A stretch of DNA of 64,000 bases from Streptomyces phaeofaciens (GCF_014648915.1 NZ_BMSA01000007.1:226901-290900), one strand, 5' to 3'. Positions 17,104-28,571 are shown, counted from the first letter of the stretch. Numbers and translations are program-made. Notes: generated by a model from the letters alone, not told the origin.

Positions 17104-18497
17104 GCGTCCGCGGAGCCGGGGTCCGGTTGCAGGAGCCGGTCGGCGAGTTCCTGCAACTGGACCCCTCGGCTTCCCTTGACCAGGACGACGTCGCCAGGCC
17201 GGAGGATCGTGTGGAGCATGTGAAGTGCGGTGTCCTGGTCGGGCAGGTGAACCGCCTTTCCGCCGGCCTGGTTCACGCCCCCCTGCATCCATCCGGCTTC
17301 TTCCCCTCCCACCAGGATGATCTGGTCCAGGTCCAGTGCAGCGGCGTACCGGCCGATCTCCTCGTGCGCAATGCGCGAGCTCTCACCGAGTTCGTTCATG
17401 CGGCCGAGAACGGCAACGGAACGCTGCTCGCGGCCCCCGGTCATGGAAGCCAGGGCGTCCAGGGAGTGGCGCATCGAGTTGGGGTTGGCGTTGTAGGCGT
17501 CGTTGACGATCGTGACGCCGTCAGCTCGGACGTGGGTCTCCATCCGCCACCTGGAGCGGGGCTGGGCCTTGGACAGGCGGGCGGCGGTCTCCTCGACGCT
17601 GAGACCGGCTTCACGGCCGACGGCGGCCGCGGCCAGGCTGTTGTGGACCTGCACGTCGCCGACGAACTGAAGCTGGACGTCGGCGAAGCCTTCTGGGGTG
17701 ACCAGGAGGTAGGAGGCGCGCCCCTGCTCGTCGATCGCGACGTCCACGGCGCGGACGGTGGCGGCCTCGCTGAGACCGTAGGTCACGACGCGGCCGTTGG
17801 TGCGGTTCTGCATCTCCTGCACGAAGTCGTCGTCGGCGTTGAGGACGGCGAGCCCTCCCTGGGGGAGGGCTTCGACGATCTCGCCCTTGGCGGTGGCGAT
17901 GTTCTCGCGGCTGCCGAACTCGCCGACGTGCGCGGTACCGACGTTGGTGACGACGCTGATGTCCGGCTGGGCGATCCGGGTGAGGTCGCGGATGTCCCCG
18001 ATGTGGCGGGCTCCCATCTCCAGGACCAGGAAGTGTGTGGTCACGTCGGCCATCGTGATGGTCAGGGGGAGACCGATCTCGTTGTTGTAGGACTGCGGCG
18101 TGGCTACCACGTTGCCGGGCAGCACCTGGGCGATGAAGTCCTTCGTGCTCGTCTTGCCGGCCGAGCCGGTGATGGCCACGACCTGCGTGCGGTCGAGAGC
18201 GTTGTTCAGGAGACTGCGACCGAGCCGTCCGAACGCGGCGAGGACGTCGTCGACCACGATCGCGGGGACGCCGACAGGCCTGGTGACCAGGGCTGCTGTG
18301 GCGCCCTGGTCGACGGCCGCCTGGGCGTAGGTGTGACCGTCGGTGTGCTGGCCCTGGAGGGCGATGAACAGTGATCCCTGGACGGCTTCGCGGGAGTCGA
18401 AGACGGCAGGCTGGGTGACCTGCGCCTCGGGATCGTGGACATCGGCGAGACGGCCGCCGACTACTTCGGCGATCGCGGTCAAGGACATGGCATGCAA
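17100..18497 (-). CDS. murF: MurF, UDP-MurNAc-tripeptide--D-Ala-D-Ala ligase
   Basis: A 465-residue Mur ligase that normally joins D-Ala-D-Ala to UDP-MurNAc-tripeptide. All key blocks are intact: P-loop ITGSAGKTSTKDFIAQVL, YNNEIGLPLT, LEMGARHIGDIRDLTRIA, TNVGTAHVGEFGSREN and NDAYNANPNSMRHSLDAL. The TTG at 18497 has GGGAGA at a good 6-base spacing; the ATG at 18488 (MSLTAIAEV) is the alternative. It overlaps the C39-like gene end, so it is the last gene of a minus-strand operon. Streptomycetes usually have a murF in the dcw cluster, so this is probably a second copy. Confidence 0.92.
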   Translation of the reverse strand: MHAMSLTAIAEVVGGRLADVHDPEAQVTQPAVFDSREAVQGSLFIALQGQHTDGHTYAQAAVDQGATAALVTRPVGVPAIVVDDVLAAFGRLGRSLLNNALDRTQVVAITGSAGKTSTKDFIAQVLPGNVVATPQSYNNEIGLPLTITMADVTTHFLVLEMGARHIGDIRDLTRIAQPDISVVTNVGTAHVGEFGSRENIATAKGEIVEALPQGGLAVLNADDDFVQEMQNRTNGRVVTYGLSEAATVRAVDVAIDEQGRASYLLVTPEGFADVQLQFVGDVQVHNSLAAAAVGREAGLSVEETAARLSKAQPRSRWRMETHVRADGVTIVNDAYNANPNSMRHSLDALASMTGGREQRSVAVLGRMNELGESSRIAHEEIGRYAAALDLDQIILVGGEEAGWMQGGVNQAGGKAVHLPDQDTALHMLHTILRPGDVVLVKGSRGVQLQELADRLLQPDPGSADA

Positions 18498-19228
18498 CGT
18501 GGTTCTCCCTGCTCAGTGGTTGGTCGGGACGCTACCGGGCGGCGCCCGGCGGTCGGGTCAGGCGTGCGCCGTACGGTGTGGCGTGGGTCCAGCGAGATGC
18601 CGCGGGCGCCGAAGAAGGCGCCGAAGCGGTCCAGGGACGTGGCCGGCTTGCGGGCAGCGTCGGTGTGCCCGCTGGGGTTGCGGAAGATGATCTGCCCGCC
18701 GCGGCGGCCGATGGCCAGTACGAGGTGCCCGCCGCGGCGCTCCGGCTCGTGCTCGGGGCGGCGGATCTCCTTGAAGACGGAGGCCATCACCATGTGGCCG
18801 GCGTCCAGGAGCGCGACCAGGCCCTCCAGGTCGAGGTCGCCGTGCACGGCTGCGGGAAGCCGGTGCGTGTGCGCCGTGTATTCGACGAACGGGGCGTAGA
18901 TCAGGCCCTTGATGGTGCCGTCGGGCTCGCGGACGTAGGCGCCGGCGTTGCGGGCGCCCGTGAGGAGCGTGAACAGGTCCGGGGCGTGGCCATCGCGGTG
19001 CAGCAGCACCATGCGCAGGCAGGCGATGCCGCATAGGTGCCTACACCATCGTGCGTAGAGCGCAGGGGTAGGCGCACCCGTCGTCGCCCACCCAGGATCG
19101 TTGAGCGGGTCGTACCCCTTGTACGCGATGGGGCCGATCAGGTCCCGCGTGGCGTACTGGGTGACCGTCCCCACAGGGTCGTGGACGGCTGCGGACGCGG
19201 ACGTGTCAGTACAGCACGGCGGCGGCAT
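18479..19228 (-). CDS. C39-like cysteine peptidase
   Basis: A 249-residue protein with the papain-like Peptidase_C39_2 layout: Cys66 in HLCGIACLRMVL, His168 in RRGGHLVLAIG and Asn184 in IIFRNPSGHTD would form the catalytic triad. No signal peptide is seen, so it probably acts in the cytoplasm. A proline/arginine-rich tail follows. It overlaps the PLP enzyme gene by 23 bases and murF by 19. A peptidase or transglutaminase-type acyl transfer on a cell-wall-like peptide is possible; the substrate is unknown. Confidence 0.72.
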   Translation of the reverse strand: MPPPCCTDTSASAAVHDPVGTVTQYATRDLIGPIAYKGYDPLNDPGWATTGAPTPALYARWCRHLCGIACLRMVLLHRDGHAPDLFTLLTGARNAGAYVREPDGTIKGLIYAPFVEYTAHTHRLPAAVHGDLDLEGLVALLDAGHMVMASVFKEIRRPEHEPERRGGHLVLAIGRRGGQIIFRNPSGHTDAARKPATSLDRFGAFFGARGISLDPRHTVRRTPDPTAGRRPVASRPTTEQGEPRCMPCP

Positions 19229-20204
19229 GGTGAGGAGCCTCCATTCGGGCCATAGCGATGTCCAGCAGGGTCTTATAGGTGTTCCAGTCGACGTTCCCGC
19301 CGGAAACGATCACGCCGACTGGACCATCCGGCAGATGGTCGAGAGCATGGATCAGCCCGGCGAATGCGACAGCGCCGGAAGGCTCGACGACCAGGCCGAA
19401 GTGGCGGAAGAGGTGCGCCATCGCTTCGGATATCGCCTGTTCGGGAACGGTGAGCACGTCCGCAAGGAGCCGCTGGTTGATCTCGAAGGGGATGCGGGCG
19501 GGCTCCGTGTGCCTGAGCCCGTCAGCGACCGTGAACGGCGGAGAGATCGAGGTGAGACGCCCCACTCGAAGGGAGCGGTGTGTGTCGTCGGCGGCTGACG
19601 GCTCCACTCCGAACACGCGAAGCGACGGATCATGTCCGCTGGCCGCGAGAGCAGTGCCGGCCGCGAGTCCACCGCCGCCTACCGGCGCCAACAGCGTGGT
19701 CAGGCCGTCGACTTCCTGAAGCATCTCCCAGGCGACGGTGCCCGCTCCGGCGATGACACGTTCGTCGTTCGCGGAGGGGATGATCGTCAGGCCGTGCTGG
19801 TAGGCAAGCTGGTGAACCACGGCGTCACGGCGGCCGGTGAGGCGCGGGTAGGGCACGATGCGTGCGCCGTGGTTCTCGATCGCCCGCCGCTTCACCACGG
19901 GCAGGTCTTCGGGGACGACCACGACGGCCGGCGCCTCGAACTGACGCGCGGCCAGGGCGAGGGCGGTGGCATGGTTCCCGGAGGAGGCGCAGATGACTCC
20001 TCTCCCCCGGGTTGCGGGGTCGAGAGCCGCCACGGCGGCGTACGCGCCACGTAGCTTGAAGCTGCCCGTGAGCTGCTGGCTCTCCGCCTTCACCCATACC
20101 TCACGGCCGAGTTCCTCGTTGAGAGCGGCCGACGTGAGCATGGGGGTGCGTACCGCGACACCGCGCAGGGTTTCCACGGCGTGCAGGACGTGCTGGACCG
20201 TCAT
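19206..20204 (-). CDS. Serine racemase / threonine dehydratase family PLP enzyme
   Basis: A 332-residue fold-type II PLP enzyme. Lys50 in LTGSFKLRGAYAA binds the cofactor, SSGNHATALALAARQF is the phosphate/substrate loop, and PVGGGGLAAGTAL is the glycine-rich phosphate cup. The family covers threonine/serine dehydratases and serine or threonine racemases, which cannot be told apart by eye. Next to a Ddl-like ligase and MurF, a racemase supplying a D-amino acid is the attractive reading. The ATG at 20204 has GAGG five bases upstream; the longer frame has non-coding-like sequence. Confidence 0.85.
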   Translation of the reverse strand: MTVQHVLHAVETLRGVAVRTPMLTSAALNEELGREVWVKAESQQLTGSFKLRGAYAAVAALDPATRGRGVICASSGNHATALALAARQFEAPAVVVVPEDLPVVKRRAIENHGARIVPYPRLTGRRDAVVHQLAYQHGLTIIPSANDERVIAGAGTVAWEMLQEVDGLTTLLAPVGGGGLAAGTALAASGHDPSLRVFGVEPSAADDTHRSLRVGRLTSISPPFTVADGLRHTEPARIPFEINQRLLADVLTVPEQAISEAMAHLFRHFGLVVEPSGAVAFAGLIHALDHLPDGPVGVIVSGGNVDWNTYKTLLDIAMARMEAPHHAAAVLY

Positions 20205-20230
20205 TGACACCTCAGAGACCTCTCGGATCT

Positions 20231-21208
20231 TCACGGGCGTGCACGGCGGTCGACGTCCGCCCCGCGCAGGATGTGGGTCAGCAGCAGCTCGTAGGAGATG
20301 CCGGCGGCAAGCGCCATGCGGGCCAGGTTCCCGGTCTTCGACAAGCCGGGCAGCGTGTTGACCTCCAGCCACCAGGCCCGGCCGTCCTCGCCCACGACGA
20401 AGTCGTGCCGCGAGTACGAGTGGCAGTACAAGGCACGGTGCGCGGCCACCGCCTGGCGCTCAAGGTCGTCCAGGGTCTCGGCGCCGACCCGGGCCGGACA
20501 GTGGTAGTCACACACGGCGGTGCCGCGCTTCGCGGCGTAGGAGTAGATGCCGTTGGGTGTCTGGGCTTCCAGCGGCGGCAGGACGTGCGCGTTTCCCTGC
20601 TCGTCCTCCAGGACGCCGACGCTCACGGAGCGTCCAGCATGGAATGCCTCGGCCATCCACTCTTCCTCTTTGGCACACGAGATGGCCGACGGCAGAGCGA
20701 AGTCGTCGGTTGTTGCGACATACAGCCCGATCGAGCCGCCCTCGCTGACAGGCTTCACAATCAACGGGATACCGAGAGCCTTCTTGGCGCGGGCGGCCTC
20801 TTCTTCCACGTTCGCGTCCGGAGCAATCTTCACCGAGGCGGGGACGCGGACACCGGCGGCAGAAACCAGAGTCTTCGCATGGAGCTTGTGCATCCCGACG
20901 GCAGAAGCGAGCACCCCGGACCCTGTGTAGGGGACGCCGAGGGTCTCCAGTACTCCCTGAAGGCGGCCATCCTCCGCGCCCCGGCCGGCGATGGCCAGGA
21001 ACGCCTTCGAGGCATCGGCGAGCCCTTCAAGGAGCGTGTCGCGCGAGTCGGCGAGGTCCAAGACGTGGGCCTTGACTCCCATGCCGTCCAACGCTCCGGC
21101 CACGGTGCTGCCAGATAACCAGGAACGCTCCCGCTCACGGGACCACCCGCCGGTGATCACTGCCACAGGGGCGCTTCTCTCGGCAGGGTCGAGAGGGACG
21201 ATGTGCAT
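20231..21208 (-). CDS. D-alanine--D-alanine ligase-like ATP-grasp enzyme
   Basis: A 325-residue ATP-grasp ligase of the Ddl family. The N-terminal AVITGGWSRERERSWLSG replaces the usual GGxSSEHEVS; PLIVKPVSEGGSIGLYVAT is the ATP-binding loop; EVNTLPGLSKTGNLARMA is the C-terminal magnesium/D-Ala2 motif. The start at 21208 has CGGAG six bases upstream; an earlier ATG at 21235 has worse spacing. The product could be D-Ala-D-Ala or a mixed dipeptide such as D-Ala-D-Ser, given the racemase-like neighbour. Specificity cannot be read reliably from sequence alone. Confidence 0.86.
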   Translation of the reverse strand: MHIVPLDPAERSAPVAVITGGWSRERERSWLSGSTVAGALDGMGVKAHVLDLADSRDTLLEGLADASKAFLAIAGRGAEDGRLQGVLETLGVPYTGSGVLASAVGMHKLHAKTLVSAAGVRVPASVKIAPDANVEEEAARAKKALGIPLIVKPVSEGGSIGLYVATTDDFALPSAISCAKEEEWMAEAFHAGRSVSVGVLEDEQGNAHVLPPLEAQTPNGIYSYAAKRGTAVCDYHCPARVGAETLDDLERQAVAAHRALYCHSYSRHDFVVGEDGRAWWLEVNTLPGLSKTGNLARMALAAGISYELLLTHILRGADVDRRARP

Positions 21209-21338
21209 GGAGATCTCCGTCTGGTCAGTGGTCATACCCCTGCCGCCGAGCGGGGAGCCAGGCTGTGGACTCGGCGGCAGGGGGGTGGAACCCCGCACGC
21301 GACGGCAGGCATGGACGAACAGCCGCCGCGCGCGGGTG

Positions 21339-21929
21339 TCAGAAGGGCACTGTCGAAAGCAGGTCCGGAAGCGATTCGTGCGGCACCGGGCCCGGCCGGT
21401 GCTGGGCCAGCAGGTCCCCCAAAGGCCCCGGCGGCACCAGCCGGTCGCCGCGGAGCGGGCGCAGCCAGTACGGTTCCGGCGGCTCCGTGCAGGCCATCGC
21501 CGGCAGCGTGATCTGGTGAGGGCTGCCCAGGCACACGCCGTACAGGTGCGGCCCCCACGTCTGGCTGGTACCGGGCGGGACCAGCCAGAACAGGCACTCC
21601 TGATCGCGGTCTTCGATGACGGGCCCGCAGGCGCTGATAGGGCCGCCCCGTTCCCGCTGGACCTCGTCCATGCGGGTCACTGCCGTGTAGGCATCGATCC
21701 CGTTCGCGGTGACGACGATGTCGAACAGGGCGCCACCGAGCGGAATCCGAGTGGCCTGCCCCTGCTGTAAGGCCATCAGGTTCCTGATGCGGCCCGCCAG
21801 GTCGCTCATGTCGCGCTGGATGCTCTCCGCCGGCACCTCGTAGGAGTATCGGGAGAACCTGGCGGGCAGAGTCGGAGGGAGCACCCGGTTCGGATCGACG
21901 GGGCGGCGAGGGGCCGGGACAGTGCTCAC
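21339..21929 (-). CDS. Hypothetical protein in the Mur/Ddl cluster
   Basis: A 196-residue protein that I do not recognise. It starts with GTG overlapping the stop of the HATPase gene (GTGA), so it is coupled to it. It is proline-rich, with no signal peptide or membrane span; visible blocks are RFSRYSYEVPAESIQRDMSD, FDIVVTANGIDAYTAV and CLFWLVPPGTSQTWG. The regular gene order and tight coupling say it belongs to the cluster. Confidence 0.7.
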   Translation of the reverse strand: MSTVPAPRRPVDPNRVLPPTLPARFSRYSYEVPAESIQRDMSDLAGRIRNLMALQQGQATRIPLGGALFDIVVTANGIDAYTAVTRMDEVQRERGGPISACGPVIEDRDQECLFWLVPPGTSQTWGPHLYGVCLGSPHQITLPAMACTEPPEPYWLRPLRGDRLVPPGPLGDLLAQHRPGPVPHESLPDLLSTVPF

Positions 21930-22543
21930 GCGGACGCTTCCCAGCTCGGCGGGAGGACGGCCTGCACGGACTTGCCCACAACCCGGCCGTCGTCGTCCCT
22001 CAGAACGTCCCAGGACAGGCGCCCGCGGTAGTGGGCCACCCACCACAGCCCCGTGGGGGGCTTCCCCCCGAGTTCCGTCGCCACGGCCCCGGGGAAGCCG
22101 GGGAACTCGGGGTTGGCGTCGTCCACCTCGACGAGAAGTTCGGCCGTCTCCGGATGGACAGTCAGCCGGACAGGAAGGCGGCCGTCCTTGAAGGCCTTCC
22201 CGTGACGGAAGGCGTTGTCCACGAGCTTGTCGCAGACCCGGGATGCCGCATCGACGTTCCCGGGCCAGTTCGCGATGGTGAGCTGCATGCGGGCACGCAG
22301 CCGGGCGTTGGGGCCGGCCATCTCGTTCGCCTGTAACCGAACCCTGTAGGTGAACGGTGGCTCCTTCTCGAACGCCAAGGGCAGCAAGGTCACCATGGCG
22401 ACTACCGGGTGTCCTTCCCGGAGGTGCTCGCCGGTAGCCTCGGACGTCGGGCTCTCGGCTGCCTCAGTCGTGAGCCCTGCGCTGGCCAGTTGCCCCAGCG
22501 CGCCGGATGCCGCTGATTCCTCTGTTGGCGTTTCGCGCGTCAT
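21926..22543 (-). CDS. HATPase-domain protein, anti-sigma-factor kinase type
   Basis: About 205 residues. After a variable N-terminus, VCDKLVDNAFRHGKAFKDG is the N-box of the GHKL/RsbW-type ATPases, VEVDDANPEFPGF the G1-like box, and TGLWWVAHYRGRLSWDV the later part. Streptomycetes carry many stand-alone proteins of this kind, some acting as anti-sigma factors. The ATG at 22543 has GAGGG at a good spacing and overlaps the stop of the 38-residue membrane protein (ATGA). A regulatory role in the cluster is inferred. Confidence 0.75.
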   Translation of the reverse strand: MTRETPTEESAASGALGQLASAGLTTEAAESPTSEATGEHLREGHPVVAMVTLLPLAFEKEPPFTYRVRLQANEMAGPNARLRARMQLTIANWPGNVDAASRVCDKLVDNAFRHGKAFKDGRLPVRLTVHPETAELLVEVDDANPEFPGFPGAVATELGGKPPTGLWWVAHYRGRLSWDVLRDDDGRVVGKSVQAVLPPSWEASA

Positions 22544-22656
22544 CGGTCTGCCCTCGCCGGGTCGTCCGCGTGCGCTTGCGGGTGGTCGCTCATGTCTTCG
22601 TCTCTGATCAGAAAGTTTGCCCACACGAACAGCAACACGATCGTCGGGATCAGCAA
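22540..22656 (-). CDS. 38-residue single-span membrane protein
   Basis: A very small gene. LIPTIVLLFVWANFLI is a clear transmembrane helix, followed by RDEDMSDHPQAHADDPARAD, an acidic, histidine-containing tail. The likely start is TTG at 22656; the stop overlaps the HATPase start by ATGA, which argues for real translation. It could anchor or inhibit the HATPase protein, by analogy with small partner proteins; that is inference. Confidence 0.5.
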   Translation of the reverse strand: MLIPTIVLLFVWANFLIRDEDMSDHPQAHADDPARADR

Positions 22657-22657
22657 C

Positions 22658-22831
22658 TCACCGCCTTGCTGCGCCCATGATCTCCGCGACCACGCCGATG
22701 CGGAACCCTGCCTCGACCCCGCTGGGCGCCTGGGCCCACAGGGGTAGGTCGAGCGTCTCCAGGATGGTCTTCCACTCCAGCCACCCGGCGGCCTGCTTCG
22801 GTTCGGTGGTGGAGGGACACAGGATCCAAGG
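22658..22831 (-). other. Protein-like reading frame between ramB and the small membrane gene
   Basis: The frame that follows the ramB stop continues as STTEPKQAAGWLEWKTILET, LDLPLWAQAPSGVEAGFRIG and VVAEIMGAARR before a stop at 22658. It looks coding but has no ATG, GTG or TTG start near its beginning; a CTG is present. It may be a small gene with an unusual start or the 3' part of a truncated gene. Confidence 0.4.
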
Positions 22832-24238
22832 TCAGGTGACAGGCTCCACGACCGGGTACGGCACGAACGTGCTGGTGTTCTGGTCGATCAGCAGGGGGCG
22901 CCCGAGGGGTGGTGCGGCCCGCTGGGAACAGTCGAGGCGTTCGCAGACGCGGCAGCCCATGCCGATGGGGGTGGCGGTGGACGTGTTGGCGAGGTCGAGG
23001 CCGTCGGAGTAGACGAGCCGGTGGGCGTGGCGGATCTCGCAGCCGAGGCCGACGGCGAAGGTCTTGCCGGGTTCGCCCCAGCCGCCGCGGTGCCGGGTGA
23101 TCGCGCGGGCCGTCCACAAGTAGCGTTGTCCGTCCGGCATTTCGGCGACCTGGACGTGGATGCGGCCGGGCGCGGCAAAGGCCTCGTAGACGTTCCAGAG
23201 CGGGCAGGTGCCGCCGGCGCGGGAGAAGTGGAAGCCGGTCGCGGACTGCCGTTTGGACATGTTGCCGGCCCGGTCCACGCGGACGAAGGAGAAGGGCACT
23301 CCGCGCAGGCGTGGGCGTTGGAGGGTGCTGAGGCGGTGACAGACGGTCTCGTAGCCGACGCCGTAGCGGTCGGTGAGGCGTTCGATGTCGTAGCGGACCT
23401 CTTCGGCAGCCGCACGGAAGGCGGTGTACGGCAGGATCAGCGCCGCTGCGAAGTAGTTGGCGATGCCGATGCGGGCCAGGTCGCGGGCTGGGGAACCGGG
23501 TGGGAACTCCTCGGCCGCTTGGCGGTCGAGCTCGTCGCCGTATTCGAGCAGGGCGAGCTGGGTGGCCATGCGGAACGCGCGCTGGCCGGGGCGCAGGCGG
23601 GAGGACAGGTACAGGCTGCGGGTCGGCTCGTCGTAGTGGTGCAGGTGGTCGCCGATTTCGCCGGACAGGTGTACGCCGTGGTGGTCGGCGAGCCGCGAGG
23701 TGAGGACCCGTAGGACGTCACCGGGGCGGATGCCGATCTCCTCGGCGAGGCGCTCGGCGGCGAGGTCGGTGTCGTGCAGGTAGTTCTGGCGGCGGTAGAA
23801 GAAGTCGCGGATCTCTTCGTGGGGTGAGCGTGGCAGGTCAGGAGGGGTGTCTCGGCCGTCCGCTGTGCCGACGAGGCGTTCGGCCAGGAGGTGGTTGCGG
23901 CGGCCGAGATCGAGGAGGACCTCGGCGATGGCCGGCATGCGGGAGGCGAGGTCGACGAGGTCGGACGGGGACACCCGGGACGCGGTGATCTCGGGGGCGA
24001 GTGCTTCTCTGAGGTCGGCGACGAGGCGGCTGGTGTCGCGTTCCGAGAAGAAGCCCGCGTCCACGCCGAAGGCTTCCGTCAGCCGCAGCAGAACCGGGAC
24101 GGTGAGCGGACGGGAGTCGTGCTCCATCTGGTTCAGGTAGCTGGGCGAGATGCCGAGCACACGGGCCAGTTCGGCCTGACTCATCGGGCGGTCCTCGCGC
24201 AGCCGCCGCAGCCGTGCCCCCGCATAAATCTTGCTCAC
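22832..24238 (-). CDS. ramB: RamB-type regulator of acetate/glyoxylate metabolism
   Basis: A 468-residue regulator. The N-terminal XRE-type helix-turn-helix is MSQAELARVLGISPSYLNQM; an ImmA/IrrE-like segment and the short-chain fatty-acyl-regulator C-terminal domain follow, including SFVRVDRAGNMSKRQ and the paired cysteines in GMGCRVCERLDC. In Corynebacterium RamB represses aceA/aceB. Here it diverges from aceA, and repeated TTSGCAA-like motifs lie in the shared promoter. The GTG at 24238 has GAAGGAG at a good spacing; an upstream in-frame extension would cross the promoter repeats. Confidence 0.9.
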   Translation of the reverse strand: MSKIYAGARLRRLREDRPMSQAELARVLGISPSYLNQMEHDSRPLTVPVLLRLTEAFGVDAGFFSERDTSRLVADLREALAPEITASRVSPSDLVDLASRMPAIAEVLLDLGRRNHLLAERLVGTADGRDTPPDLPRSPHEEIRDFFYRRQNYLHDTDLAAERLAEEIGIRPGDVLRVLTSRLADHHGVHLSGEIGDHLHHYDEPTRSLYLSSRLRPGQRAFRMATQLALLEYGDELDRQAAEEFPPGSPARDLARIGIANYFAAALILPYTAFRAAAEEVRYDIERLTDRYGVGYETVCHRLSTLQRPRLRGVPFSFVRVDRAGNMSKRQSATGFHFSRAGGTCPLWNVYEAFAAPGRIHVQVAEMPDGQRYLWTARAITRHRGGWGEPGKTFAVGLGCEIRHAHRLVYSDGLDLANTSTATPIGMGCRVCERLDCSQRAAPPLGRPLLIDQNTSTFVPYPVVEPVT

Positions 24239-24302
24239 CGACCACTCCTTCGCCCTGGTCCCCGAACTGATCAGCGTACGGGAACCATCACTGGTCGCCC
24301 CC

Positions 24303-24350
24303 TTCGCAAGATTGGCAAAAGGCGGCTGGAAGATTCGCAAAAGTTGGCAC
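24303..24350. promoter_or_regulatory. Repeated RamB-like operator motifs
   Basis: The order TTCGCAAG-A-TTGGCAAAAG, then after a short spacer TTCGCAAAAG-TTGGCAC, gives two copies of a TTCGCAA/TTGGCA pair. This resembles the TTTGCAAA-type core of corynebacterial RamB boxes and lies between ramB and aceA. Binding is inferred. Confidence 0.55.
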
Positions 24351-24364
24351 GCTGCTAACATTGA

Positions 24365-24379
24365 TGGCACTCAGTGCCA
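24365..24379. promoter_or_regulatory. 15-bp palindrome in the ramB-aceA promoter region
   Basis: TGGCACT-C-AGTGCCA, with perfect 7-bp arms, about 230 bases before aceA. A second regulator site or an extra operator is plausible. The remainder of the 24239-24609 gap holds no gene. Confidence 0.45.
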
Positions 24380-24609
24380 ATGCCAGAGTCGTAGTGCGGC
24401 CCGCCGGACCCGGCAGGCACAGCCCGGAACCGGGGCGCGATTCATGCCCTGACGTCGGAGATCCCGGCAATGGCGGTGGCTGCGCCGGCAGCATTGTTCA
24501 CCTTCGCCCTTCCCAGGGCGACGGCGGGCCGCATCCCACCTAGAGACACGCAGTGCCATCCGCTGTCGAAGCGGCTCCGGATTGGCAGACGCAACACACT
24601 GAGGAAACG

Positions 24610-25902
<1,293 letters not shown>

Positions 25903-26005
25903 GCCGCCGCACCGGGCGCCACGCCGCCCGGCCGGCCCTTGGCCGAGCGGAGGGCGGACGACCGTCCCCGTCCCCCTCCGCTCCCGACCACTGACGGAGA
26001 ACCCG

Positions 26006-27600
<1,595 letters not shown>

Positions 27601-27604
<4 letters not shown>

Positions 27605-28470
27605 GCGCGGGCATCCGGCGGGTCGGCGTGGTCGGCGGCGGGCAGATGGGAGCGGGCATCGCCGAGGTGTGCGCGCGGGCCGGACTGGACACCGTGGTGT
27701 GCGAGGTGGACGCGGTGGCCGCCAGGGCCGCACGGGACCGGGTGGCGGCGTCGCTGGACCGCGCGGTGCAGCGCGGCAAGCTGGAGGCGAGCGCGGCCGC
27801 GGACACCCTGGCCCGGATGGTCTTCAGCGGCAGCCTGGACGACCTGGCCGACCGGCAGCTGGTCGTCGAGGCCGTCGTGGAGAATCCGGCTGCCAAGACC
27901 GAGGTCTTCGCCGCGCTCGACAAGATCGTCGAGGACCCTGCGGCCGTCCTGGCCACCAACACCTCCTCCCTCCCGATCATGCGGCTCGGGATGGCGACCG
28001 GCCGCGCGGACCGGGTCGTGGGCCTGCACTTCTTCAACCCGGTGCCCGTGCTGCCCCTGGTCGAGGTCGTGACCTCCCTGCACACATCACCGCAGGCGGT
28101 CACCGCCGTACAGGAATTCGCCACCGGGACGCTCGGCAAGACGGTGATCCATTCCCGGGACCGGGCGGGTTTCGTCGTCAACGCCCTGCTCATCCCCTAC
28201 CTGCTGTCGGCCGTCCGTATGGCGGAGTCCGGCTTCGCCACCGCCGCCGACATCGACACCGGCATGGAACTGGGCTGCGCCCACCCCATGGGCCCGCTCA
28301 GACTCGCGGACCTGATCGGCCTGGACACCGTCGCCTCCATCGCGGAGTCCCTCTACGACGAGTTCCGCGAACCGCTCTACGCCCCGCCACCGCTGCTCCA
28401 GCGGATGGTGGAGGCGGGACTGCTCGGCCGGAAGACCGGCCGGGGGTTCCACACCTACGACCAGGACTGA
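27601..28470 (+). CDS. 3-hydroxyacyl-CoA (3-hydroxybutyryl-CoA) dehydrogenase
   Basis: A 289-residue NAD-dependent dehydrogenase. The N-terminal dinucleotide motif is VGVVGGGQMGAGIAEVCA; VEAVVENPAAKTEVFAALD, NTSSLPI and GLHFFNPVPVLPLVEVV are family signatures, the last with the catalytic His. C-terminal domain: RAGFVVNALLIPYL and GLLGRKTGRGFHTYD. It oxidises 3-hydroxybutyryl-CoA-type substrates, linking fatty-acid or polyhydroxybutyrate breakdown to acetyl-CoA and the glyoxylate shunt encoded upstream. Coupled to aceB. Confidence 0.93.
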
Positions 28471-28536
28471 GGGCCTGGTACGACGCGGGCTGAGGGGCCC
28501 GCACGGCCGCCGGGGGTCCGGTTGGTGTCACTGGGA

Positions 28537-28571
28537 GGGGAGGGAAGCGCAAGTGCGGCGCTTCCCTCCCC
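28537..28571. terminator. Terminator after the aceA-aceB-dehydrogenase operon
   Basis: Perfect 14-bp arms GGGGAGGGAAGCGC / GCGCTTCCCTCCCC with a 7-base loop, followed by CCTGGTGTTT. Confidence 0.85.

Noticed and set aside
15460..17292. Minus-strand 610-codon frame over murC
   Set aside because: Antisense shadow created by high third-position GC; no recognisable motif, while the plus strand is MurC.
18479..21208. Classical glycopeptide-resistance operon (vanHAX or vanC type)
   Set aside because: No D-lactate dehydrogenase, VanX/VanXY or VanT-type membrane racemase is present; only a looser functional analogy with D-Ala-D-Ser systems is justified.
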